Assembly: GCA_016281165.1 (NCBI GenBank)
Contig: JAEEIC010000218.1
Location: forward strand, 1 to 22,801
DNA from: Bacillota bacterium
Lineage (GTDB): Bacteria; Bacillota; Clostridia; Peptostreptococcales; Anaerovoracaceae
DNA: 22,801 nucleotides
Reading direction: 5' to 3'
Part shown: in pieces, positions 14,869 to 21,540 of the stretch
Numbering within the stretch: the first letter of the stretch is position 1
Layout: every line of letters starts with the position of its first letter
Program-made: the position numbers and the translations under genes
The notes under the pieces: generated by a model
What the model saw: the letters and a program-made list of their open reading frames with translations, nothing else
What the model was told of the DNA's origin: nothing
The model's database searches: none

Positions 14869-15897
14869 CTAGCAGTTGGGCTCGAACTGACCGTAATCCC
14901 AGACGTATTCCTCGTGCTCAAGGAAATCTCTGATGTATATCTTGCCGGCAGCCTGATCGAAGGCGAAGTTGGCGACGGTGACGGGCAGAGTCACGGGATC
15001 GTTGGTGTCGGGCGAAAAATGCACGGTATGCATGTAGTCGGGACCCTTGAAATCGGTCACTCCCCTCACCTGGAATATGTCCGCCGTCTCAGGGTCGAGC
15101 TCTGAGATCAGATCGTTGGCCTTCCAGTACCTGAACATGGTGTTGCCGACCATGGGGATGGGCGAATAAGGCGAAGAGGTGAAATGATTCGACCTCGCGT
15201 ACCTGCCCCTGATCGGGGTCACGTACATCTTCTTCACGTCCTTTTCCACGTTGAGGGCTTCGCCGCGCTTCGTGTCGATGGCGTTGAAGCTGAAGGGAGA
15301 AGCGACTTCGAGCCTGGCCAGCCTTCTGAGCAGATCGCCCAGATCTCTCGCGTCGAAGGCGTCTCTGGCCATGTAATATCTGGAGACCGAGTCAAGATCC
15401 CTCACCGCCGGGGCGATGAAATTGGTGGAGAACACCATGCCGTCGCTGTTGTAGCCCCAGGTGCTGCCGAGGAGCTTTTCCGCCACGGAATAGCCCACCA
15501 GCCAGCGGCCGTCGGGCCAGACGTACTTCACGAGCGCCACATTGCCGAAGACGAAGCCGGGATCGTCCTCGTTGTGGGCGAAGAGGAAGCTCCCGTCGGG
15601 CTTTTGCAGTACGGCCGTGGTGCAGCCCTCTTCCTTATTGAACACCTCGGGCGAGAACATGAGCAGGGTCGCGTGTCTGGACATGCCGGAACCGTCCGCC
15701 CTGCCGTAGGCCTCGTCGAGCAGCAGAGGATACTCTTTGGCGAGCCTTTCCTCGGCTCTTTTTACGAAATCGGAAAGAGCAGGCTTTTTCAGCGCTTCTT
15801 CGTATCCGGGAGCCTTAGTCTGCAGCCAGTCCTTGAAGCGCTCCCCTACCTGAAAGCCCTGCTCATACGCGCTTCCTTTTACTTCGAAAATCTTCAT
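14869..15897 (-). CDS. C45-family N-terminal-nucleophile acyltransferase/amidase
   Basis: Relative of the acyl-CoA:6-aminopenicillanic acid acyltransferase (peptidase C45) group, enzymes that cut themselves to expose a catalytic cysteine and then transfer or hydrolyse acyl groups on amino compounds. It has 342 residues. The N-terminal SAYEQGFQVGERFKD (9-23) matches the G-x-x-x-G-x family opening. The likely self-cleavage site is G91-C92 in EEGCTTAVL, with the companion motif HNEDDPG at 108-114. A stretch YNSDGMVFSTNFI follows, as in relatives. No signal peptide is seen, so it is probably cytosolic. The start has AGGAGG six bases upstream and follows brnQ by 19 bases. Its downstream neighbour is an N-acyl-amino-acid amidase, so the substrate may be an acylated amino acid or peptide. 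The exact reaction is unknown. Confidence 0.8.
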   Translation of the reverse strand: MKIFEVKGSAYEQGFQVGERFKDWLQTKAPGYEEALKKPALSDFVKRAEERLAKEYPLLLDEAYGRADGSGMSRHATLLMFSPEVFNKEEGCTTAVLQKPDGSFLFAHNEDDPGFVFGNVALVKYVWPDGRWLVGYSVAEKLLGSTWGYNSDGMVFSTNFIAPAVRDLDSVSRYYMARDAFDARDLGDLLRRLARLEVASPFSFNAIDTKRGEALNVEKDVKKMYVTPIRGRYARSNHFTSSPYSPIPMVGNTMFRYWKANDLISELDPETADIFQVRGVTDFKGPDYMHTVHFSPDTNDPVTLPVTVANFAFDQAAGKIYIRDFLEHEEYVWDYGQFEPNC

Positions 15898-15916
15898 CCC
15901 GGACCTCCTGCCCCGA

Positions 15917-17188
15917 TCAGTTTTTCTTTTCGTTTTTGATGAACGCTCCCGCGGCCGCCCCTATGAGCGCGGGGATCAGAAAGCCCATGCCCATGTCGGT
16001 GAGCGGAAGCAGCGAAGAGCCCAGATCCGCGCGGGTCAGGCCGTCGGCGATGACCCAGGCCGCCGCCGCGAAGCCCAGAAGCGAGCCCAGCCGGTACGAA
16101 GCCACGGGGGCCCTTCTGCTCAGCGAGAGCATCACACAGGTGATTATAACAGGATATATGAGCTCAAGTAAAGGCGCGGCGAATTCGATTATATTCGAAA
16201 GACCTATATTGGAGAGCAGAAAGCTGAGGAATATCGATCCCAGCATCAGCTTTTTATAATCCTCCTTCAGGGAGAAGAGCTCGTCCATGGTCTTGGCAAA
16301 GGACGAGATGACTCCTACCGCGGTGGTGAGACAGGCCAAAAGCACGATGACCGCGAGCAGTATCTTGCCCGCCTTGCCCAGTATCAGCTCGGTTATGGCG
16401 ACCAGAAGCTCCGCCTGGGTCAGGTCCCAGGAGAAGATCGACTGCGAGCAGGCGCCCAGATAACAAAGGCCCATATATACGAGGAAAAGGCCCACGCTGG
16501 CGATGAGAGCGGCCATAGTGAAGCTCAGCTTCTTGTCTTTCGCTTCGATCTTGTGCTCCTGCGCGCCGAGCACGAGCATGGGATAGAACAGCGCGGCGCC
16601 CATCATGTCCATGGTCTGAAAGCCCGACTGCGTGCCCTGCTTGACCGCGAAGGCGAGGCCGGAACTGACATGTATGGGGCCTCTGAGGACGAACACGCCC
16701 CTCGCGATGAGGACTATGAGCCCCACGACAAGAACAGGCGAAAGCACGGAGCCCACGGTGTCGACGACCCTTGAGGGGTTGAGACAGAGGAAAGTGACGA
16801 GGACGAAGAAGATGAAGCTCACGACCCAGGAGGAAACGCCCGGAAGCAGAGGTTCGACAGAGAGGGAAAAAGTAGTGGCGGCTGTTCTGGGAGCGACGAT
16901 GAGAGGCCCCAGGCAGAGGGCGTTGATCGCGATCACCAGTTTTGAGACGCGTCCGAGCCTGCCCATGATGCCGTCAAAGCCGCCTTCGCTGCCCGCGCAC
17001 TGCACGAGGCAGAGGCTGGCCATGCCGGCGTCGAAAATTATGTAGAACAGAAAACCGATCAGCCAGTCTTTTCCGGTATGGAAGCCGAGATAAGGAGGAA
17101 AGATCAGATTGCCCGCGCCGAAAAACATGGCGAAACAGGCAAGACCCATTATTACTATGCTCTTCGCTAAAGACCTGCGTTCCATCAT
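15917..17188 (-). CDS. brnQ: Branched-chain amino acid transporter BrnQ (LIVCS family)
   Basis: Cation-coupled importer of leucine, isoleucine and valine in the cytoplasmic membrane; 423 residues with about twelve hydrophobic helices across its length. The family signature FAMFFGAGNLIFPP is at 19-32, and conserved DAGMA and APLLELIYPVI helix segments are present. It begins with two consecutive ATG codons; I take the first, which has GGAGG seven bases upstream. It is the first gene of an operon with the C45 enzyme and the M20D amidohydrolase, under a good promoter at 17210-17238. The co-transcribed amide-cleaving enzymes suggest the imported or recycled amino acids are linked to acylated forms, but that is inference; family transport specificity is not exact. 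Confidence 0.93.
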   Translation of the reverse strand: MMERRSLAKSIVIMGLACFAMFFGAGNLIFPPYLGFHTGKDWLIGFLFYIIFDAGMASLCLVQCAGSEGGFDGIMGRLGRVSKLVIAINALCLGPLIVAPRTAATTFSLSVEPLLPGVSSWVVSFIFFVLVTFLCLNPSRVVDTVGSVLSPVLVVGLIVLIARGVFVLRGPIHVSSGLAFAVKQGTQSGFQTMDMMGAALFYPMLVLGAQEHKIEAKDKKLSFTMAALIASVGLFLVYMGLCYLGACSQSIFSWDLTQAELLVAITELILGKAGKILLAVIVLLACLTTAVGVISSFAKTMDELFSLKEDYKKLMLGSIFLSFLLSNIGLSNIIEFAAPLLELIYPVIITCVMLSLSRRAPVASYRLGSLLGFAAAAWVIADGLTRADLGSSLLPLTDMGMGFLIPALIGAAAGAFIKNEKKN

Positions 17189-17209
17189 TTACAGACCTCC
17201 GTCAATAAA

Positions 17210-17238
17210 ATCATAACGCTTTTGTGGTCTTCAGTCAA
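17210..17238 (-). promoter_or_regulatory. Promoter for brnQ-C45-amidohydrolase operon
   Basis: On the minus strand TTGACT (17238-17233) and TATGAT (17215-17210) are 17 bases apart, each with five of six consensus bases. It is the best consensus promoter in the window and would start transcription about 15 bases before the brnQ start codon. Confidence 0.8.
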
Positions 17239-17262
17239 TTTGATTTGGAATCTCTGCTATAA

Positions 17263-17281
17263 TTTGTGTTACAAGCACAAA
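17263..17281. promoter_or_regulatory. Palindrome upstream of the brnQ promoter (possible operator)
   Basis: TTTGTG (17263-17268) and CACAAA (17276-17281) form a perfect 6-7-6 dyad centred about 37 bases upstream of the brnQ -35 box, a position usual for activator binding. The regulator is unknown; a short dyad of this size can occur by chance. Confidence 0.4.
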
Positions 17282-17293
17282 GCCGCTCGCGGT

Positions 17294-17334
17294 AAAAAAG
17301 GCCCGTCCAACAAAGAAGCTGAACAGACCTTTTT
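17294..17334 (-). terminator. Terminator of the pxp operon
   Basis: In the minus-strand RNA, GGUCUGUUCA pairs fully with UGGACGGGCC if three G-U pairs are allowed, with a 10-base loop, five As before the stem and six Us after it. On the plus strand the wobble pairs become A-C mismatches, so it works only for the minus strand. It lies 27 bases after the pxpA stop. Confidence 0.8.
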
Positions 17335-17361
17335 ATGTCTTTATGTATGGGCGCGTGGCTC

Positions 17362-18132
17362 TTAAGCCAGCAGCTTCCTTAAGGAGACTACCTCGATACC
17401 GTCCTCCTCAAGGGCGGCCCTGATCCTGCCGGCGAAAGCCACGGCCTTGGGACCGTCGCCGTGGACGCAGACCGAATCAGCCTGTATCTCGATATCCTTT
17501 CCGGTGATGGCGGTGACCCTGCCCTCTTTTATCATGCGCAGCACCCTCTTCACCGCGAGATCCTCGTCTGTGATCATGGCGCCGGGCTTGCTCCTTGAGA
17601 CGAGGGAACCGTCCTCCTCGTAGGCCCTGTCGGCGAAGACCTCTCTGGCGGCGGGGAGTCCCTTTTCCAGAGCGGACTTGTACATCATGCTCGAAGCGGG
17701 AGACAGCAGTATGAGCCCCGGATCGACCGCGATGATGGCGTCCGTGATGGCGTCGGCGACGACCTTGTCTTTTTCCGCCATATTGTAAAGAGCCCCGTGC
17801 GGCTTGACGTGCTGGAGCTTCAGGCCCGCCGTCCGGCAGAAGACGTCGATGGCTCCGATCTGGTACATGACCATGGCCTTTATCTCGTAAGGCTTCATCG
17901 CCATGTTCCTGCGGCCGAAGCCCTGCAGGTCGGGGAAGCCCGGATGCGCTCCCACCTCCACTCCCGATGCCGCGGCCATGGCCACGGTCTTCTCCATCAC
18001 CACCGGATCGGAAGCGTGAAAACCGCAGGCCACGTTGGCGGAGGTCATGAAGCGCAGCACCTCCTCGTCCAGACCTATCTTGTAATTGCCGAAGCTCTCG
18101 CCCAGATCGCTGTTCAAGTCTACTCTGTACAT
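17362..18132 (-). CDS. pxpA: 5-oxoprolinase subunit PxpA (LamB/YcsF family)
   Basis: Subunit of the prokaryotic PxpABC 5-oxoprolinase, which uses ATP to open 5-oxoproline (pyroglutamate) to glutamate in the cytosol. It has 256 residues from the chosen start, matching the family. Signatures are DLNSDLGESFG (5-15), ANVACGFH (32-39), GAHPGFPD (61-68), VKPHGALYN (109-117), FADRAY and VCVHGDGP. I chose the ATG at 18132 because it has AGGAGG six bases upstream and begins at the conserved MYRVDLN; the 11 extra residues of a longer reading overlap pxpC. It is the last gene of the operon, ten bases after pxpC, and is followed by a terminator. Confidence 0.96.
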   Translation of the reverse strand: MYRVDLNSDLGESFGNYKIGLDEEVLRFMTSANVACGFHASDPVVMEKTVAMAAASGVEVGAHPGFPDLQGFGRRNMAMKPYEIKAMVMYQIGAIDVFCRTAGLKLQHVKPHGALYNMAEKDKVVADAITDAIIAVDPGLILLSPASSMMYKSALEKGLPAAREVFADRAYEEDGSLVSRSKPGAMITDEDLAVKRVLRMIKEGRVTAITGKDIEIQADSVCVHGDGPKAVAFAGRIRAALEEDGIEVVSLRKLLA

Positions 18133-18142
18133 GTTCTGCCTC

Positions 18143-19051
18143 CTAATAGATACCGCGCAGGGCAAGGCTCTGCGCTTCCTCGACGCTTATCCTTTCGAAC
18201 CTGATCGTGTCGCCGGGCCTCAGCTGCGCTAAAAGCGGCAGATCGGCCGAGCAGACCGTCGCTATCTTGGCGTAGCCGCCCGTGGTCTGCCTGTCCGCCA
18301 TGAGGATGATGGGCTGGCCCGAATTAGGCACCTGCACGGAACCGAAGGCGATGCCGTCCGAGATGATGTCGGAACCGGAGCCCGTCTCGATGATCGCGCC
18401 CGCGAGCCTGTAGCCCATGCGGTCGCACTTGTCCGTGAGCGCGTACACCGAATCATAGAAGGTCTCAAGGCCCTTGGCGGTAAAGGCGTATTCCTGCGGT
18501 CCTTCGACGACCCTGATGTTCGCGTGATGCTTATAGACCGGTCGGTCGAGGGCGATGTTCTTGGGGACGAAGCCTTCAAAGCCCAGCGACGGCGCGGGAA
18601 GGAGGTCGCCCGCCTCAAGCTTCCTGCCCTTGAAGCCTCCGGTCGCGCTCTTAAGATCGGTCGACCTGCTGCCCATGACGGGAGGAAGATCGAAGCCTCC
18701 CCTCACGCCCAGATAGCAGCGGCAGCCTTCCGCCGCCATGCCCAGGGCGAGCCTGCCGCCCTTTCTGGCGAAGACGGGAGCGTACATAGGGACTTCCTCT
18801 CCGTCGAGCCGGGGTCCCATATCGGCGCCGGTGAGGGCGATGACGTGGTCTTCGGTGAATTCGAATGTGCCCCCTATGAGCGTCATCTCGAGGACAGCGG
18901 CGTTCCTGTCGTTATCAAGTATCTCGTTCGCCGCCGCGAAGGCAGCCCTGTCCATCACGCCGCAGACCGGGATGCCGAACTGCTGATAGCCTGTCCGGCC
19001 CCTGTCCTGGACCGTGGTCAGCGGCCCCGGATATATCACTTTAATCCCCAT
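18143..19051 (-). CDS. pxpC: 5-oxoprolinase subunit PxpC
   Basis: Biotin-dependent-carboxyltransferase-like (KipA/AHS2) subunit of the PxpABC 5-oxoprolinase; works with PxpB in the ATP-driven ring opening of 5-oxoproline. It has 302 residues. Family motifs are PGPLTTVQDRGR (8-19), FGIPVCGVMD, YLGVRGGFD (113-121), GSRSTDL (127-133) and a late PNSGQPIILMADRQTTGGY. Its start overlaps the end of pxpB by 11 bases, with GGAGG six bases before the ATG, showing coupled translation. It lacks the biotin or carboxylase partners that would point to urea carboxylase. The three pxp genes together make the assignment firm. Confidence 0.95.
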   Translation of the reverse strand: MGIKVIYPGPLTTVQDRGRTGYQQFGIPVCGVMDRAAFAAANEILDNDRNAAVLEMTLIGGTFEFTEDHVIALTGADMGPRLDGEEVPMYAPVFARKGGRLALGMAAEGCRCYLGVRGGFDLPPVMGSRSTDLKSATGGFKGRKLEAGDLLPAPSLGFEGFVPKNIALDRPVYKHHANIRVVEGPQEYAFTAKGLETFYDSVYALTDKCDRMGYRLAGAIIETGSGSDIISDGIAFGSVQVPNSGQPIILMADRQTTGGYAKIATVCSADLPLLAQLRPGDTIRFERISVEEAQSLALRGIY

Positions 19052-19775
19052 CGGCGGCCTCCGTTATTCTGATCTCATACTGGCCTTTGAGCATCATCTG
19101 CCTTATATCGTAGAAATCGCAGGCGCTCACGGGCTCGAAGCGTATGACGTCTCCCGCCCGGCAGAGCACCGGCTCCTCCCTGTGCGGATCGTAGAACTCC
19201 ACGGGCGTGGCGCCTATTATGCGCCAGCCTCCCGGCGACTTAAGAGGATAGACCCCCGTCTGTGCCCCGCCTATACCGACCGAGCCCCTGGGGATGGCGA
19301 CCCTGGGCGTCCTGAGCCTGGGCGCCTTTATCCTCTCATCGAGGCCGCCGAGATACACGAAGCCGGGCAGAAAACCGAGCATGTATATGCGGTAGTCCGT
19401 GCCGCTGTGGATGGAGATTATCTCCTCGCGCGAAAGGCCGGTGAGGGTCTCCATATCCCTCATGTCAAGGCCGAAATGCGACCCGTAGCAGCAGGGGATG
19501 TGCAGCAGTCTTTTGGGCGCGCTCGTATGCTCCGCGGCCAGGGAATAAAGCCCCATGACCTCGCCCTTGAGGCCCGCGTACCCGATCTGCCCGGGGTCGT
19601 AGAAGACGAGCAGGGAGGAATATGAGGGTATCATCTCCTCCACGCCCCTGATCCGCGCGTCCTCTATGGCCTTCATCAGCCCGTGGACCCGGTCGTTGAC
19701 CTCTTCGCTTATGACCTGCTCCAACTGTATGAGCAGGGCTCTGTCGCCCGCGGGGGCGATCCTCATGTCTTTCAT
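19041..19775 (-). CDS. pxpB: 5-oxoprolinase subunit PxpB (KipI family)
   Basis: KipI/AHS1-type subunit of the PxpABC 5-oxoprolinase; in Bacillus subtilis the related KipI also binds the sporulation kinase KinA, but here the pxpA/C context indicates 5-oxoproline metabolism. It has 244 residues. Motifs are GFLPGFVYLGG (134-144), PRGSVGIGG (162-170) and YPLKSPGGWRIIGAT (176-190). The ATG at 19775 has AAAGGTGAG five bases upstream; an ATG three codons later is less well placed. It follows the FMN glutamate-synthase-like gene by 27 bases and overlaps pxpC by 11, so all four form one operon. Confidence 0.95.
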   Translation of the reverse strand: MKDMRIAPAGDRALLIQLEQVISEEVNDRVHGLMKAIEDARIRGVEEMIPSYSSLLVFYDPGQIGYAGLKGEVMGLYSLAAEHTSAPKRLLHIPCCYGSHFGLDMRDMETLTGLSREEIISIHSGTDYRIYMLGFLPGFVYLGGLDERIKAPRLRTPRVAIPRGSVGIGGAQTGVYPLKSPGGWRIIGATPVEFYDPHREEPVLCRAGDVIRFEPVSACDFYDIRQMMLKGQYEIRITEAADGD

Positions 19776-19802
19776 AAACGCTCACCTTTCAGGCGGCCGC
19801 CT

Positions 19803-21308
19803 TCAGGGCCTGAGCACCCTTTCTGCCTGATCCGTCAGGGGGATCAGGTCTTCTTTCCCGAGCAGCCTGATATCGAATTTGCGGTTGAGAGCCGCGAAAT
19901 GCTGCAGACCGAAGCCTATCTTCCTGAGATAAGAGAACACGCCGATCGCGCCGGTGGAGAAGCTGTCCGCTTCTTTCCCGTAGATGAACCTCAGATCAGC
20001 GAGATCCCCGAAGACCTCCTCTACAGTGGAACCGTATTTCGCGAACAGAGCGGGAGTCTTGCCTGCTTTTATCGCCTCTCCCACGGCTTTACCTGTCATG
20101 GCGGCGGCCATGCCCGCTCTGCACAGGCCGACGGCGGTGATGTCCCCGCCGCCCATGGCGAGAGACTTGAAGACCTGATCCTCGGTCGCGTAGCCTCCGG
20201 TCATCACGAGAGCCGGCAGCCGGAGCCCCTCGGCCTTCAGCTTTTTCGCGATCCCAAGGACCTTCTCTTCGAGCAGCACGGCGGGAAGGCCCCACTCGTT
20301 CATCATGTGGCAGGGACTGTAGCCGCTGCCTCCTCCGGCGCCGTCGAAGGTGATGAGGTCTACCCCCGCGGCCGCGGCGATGCGCATGACCTTTTCGATA
20401 TCCTCGGGATCGAAGCCCGTCATCTTGAAGCTGAAGTTCTCGGCGCCGAGCTGCCTGAGCCCTTCTATCCTCTTAACGAGATACTCCTCGCTCCACTGGG
20501 GCAGTCTTCCGTACTGATAGAAATTTGGTCCCCTGCCCTCTTCGCAGGCCTTCGCCACGACAGGATCGTCGGGATCGGGATAGACGAGGCTGCCTATGGC
20601 CTTGCGGGCCCTGGCCTGCTCGAAGCCCGTGAGCCTGTTGGCGGGCTGGGTGCCCTTGGCGGACTGGCCGAACTTGAACTCGATAGCCTTGCCGCCGTAT
20701 TTGAGAGTCATCTCGGGTACGCCCTGCATATCGTCCTCGACGTTGGACTGCACCACGATCTGCCCGTACCCTCTGTAATATTTGTTGAAGCTCTCTATGA
20801 TCTCGCCCAGGAAGGGGAACTCGGTGATCTTCCCGTTCTCTCGCTTGAGCTGCGGATCCTTGCTCTTGGCGTCCTCGCCGACCATGCAGGACACTCCGGC
20901 CATGGCGGCGCCGCCGAAATAGTCCTTCCAGTTGAGCTTGATCAGGGCCGGGAGCACGAGAGGCAGAGCGAGCTTCACCTTATGATCCCTGCCGTAGGAG
21001 GTCTCGAGCTTTACATTGTATATCTCGGCTTCTTCATAGCTCGCTCCGGTCCCTTTGGCGCCGAAGACCCTGCCGTTGATGTTGAAGCACGACCAGTCGA
21101 GGGGATACTCCTTCTCGCCGGCGATCTGGTTGTTTCCGGTAGTGGTGGGATATACGGTCTGAGCGCCCAGCACTGACGCCAGGGCGATCTCGCAGGTGCC
21201 CGCGCATTCCTCGGTGCAGAAGGAGCACATGCCGGACGCGGGAGTGATGAACTGACTGCGGTTCCTGGCGCCGGTGTAACCGGAGCTTAAGGGAAGTGAA
21301 TAAGACAT
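19803..21308 (-). CDS. FMN-binding glutamate synthase-like protein
   Basis: Single-domain relative of the glutamate synthase large-subunit FMN domain; 501 residues, cytosolic. Near the N-terminus are four cysteines, C28, C31, C35 and C39 (CSFCTEECAGTC), likely binding an iron-sulfur cluster. The (beta/alpha)8 FMN domain shows NFSFKMTGFDPEDIEKV, then FDGAGGGSGYSPCHMMNEWG and LPALVMTGGYATEDQVFKSLAMGGGDITAVG, the phosphate- and substrate-loop equivalents of GltB. It lacks the glutaminase domain and the GXGXG helix domain of true GltB, so it cannot make glutamate from glutamine alone. The start has GGAGG five bases upstream and a promoter 49 bases before it. It leads the pxpBCA operon, whose product is glutamate, so a glutamate-linked redox reaction is plausible, but the reaction is unknown. 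Confidence 0.88.
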   Translation of the reverse strand: MSYSLPLSSGYTGARNRSQFITPASGMCSFCTEECAGTCEIALASVLGAQTVYPTTTGNNQIAGEKEYPLDWSCFNINGRVFGAKGTGASYEEAEIYNVKLETSYGRDHKVKLALPLVLPALIKLNWKDYFGGAAMAGVSCMVGEDAKSKDPQLKRENGKITEFPFLGEIIESFNKYYRGYGQIVVQSNVEDDMQGVPEMTLKYGGKAIEFKFGQSAKGTQPANRLTGFEQARARKAIGSLVYPDPDDPVVAKACEEGRGPNFYQYGRLPQWSEEYLVKRIEGLRQLGAENFSFKMTGFDPEDIEKVMRIAAAAGVDLITFDGAGGGSGYSPCHMMNEWGLPAVLLEEKVLGIAKKLKAEGLRLPALVMTGGYATEDQVFKSLAMGGGDITAVGLCRAGMAAAMTGKAVGEAIKAGKTPALFAKYGSTVEEVFGDLADLRFIYGKEADSFSTGAIGVFSYLRKIGFGLQHFAALNRKFDIRLLGKEDLIPLTDQAERVLRP

Positions 21309-21356
21309 TTTAGCCTCCGAAAGAAAAAGACACAGGTGTTTATATCGTCTTTTTGA

Positions 21357-21385
21357 ATTATATTACCGTTGGCAAAAAATCACAA
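21357..21385 (-). promoter_or_regulatory. Promoter for the FMN protein-pxpBCA operon
   Basis: On the minus strand TTGTGA (21385-21380) and TATAAT (21362-21357) are 17 bases apart. The -10 is perfect and the -35 has four of six consensus bases. The leader is about 42 bases and shows no obvious riboswitch-sized structure. Confidence 0.7.
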
Positions 21386-21444
21386 GATGCAAAGCCCGCG
21401 CTCTGAAATCACGGGAACGGACGCTCCCCAAAGGCCGCGTGGCG

Positions 21445-21473
21445 AATAAAAACGGGCCGGAAGGCCCGGCCCG
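21445..21473 (-). terminator. Terminator of the third SLH gene
   Basis: On the minus strand an 8-base-pair stem CGGGCCGG / CCGGCCCG with a 5-base loop runs into TTTTTATT, 67 bases after the SLH gene's stop. Confidence 0.92.
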
Positions 21474-21540
21474 CATCATTTACGCGCTTAAAACGATGCC
21501 GGCGACGCAGAAGGCCGTCGGCACGACGCGAAACGAGATA

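Noticed and set aside
19041..19775. KipI as a sporulation kinase inhibitor
   Set aside because: The gene is embedded with pxpC and pxpA and no kinase is nearby, so the 5-oxoprolinase role fits better.
19683..21176. Plus-strand open frame of 497 codons opposite the FMN protein
   Set aside because: It is a shadow of the minus-strand gene, which has FMN-domain motifs, a promoter and a ribosome site.
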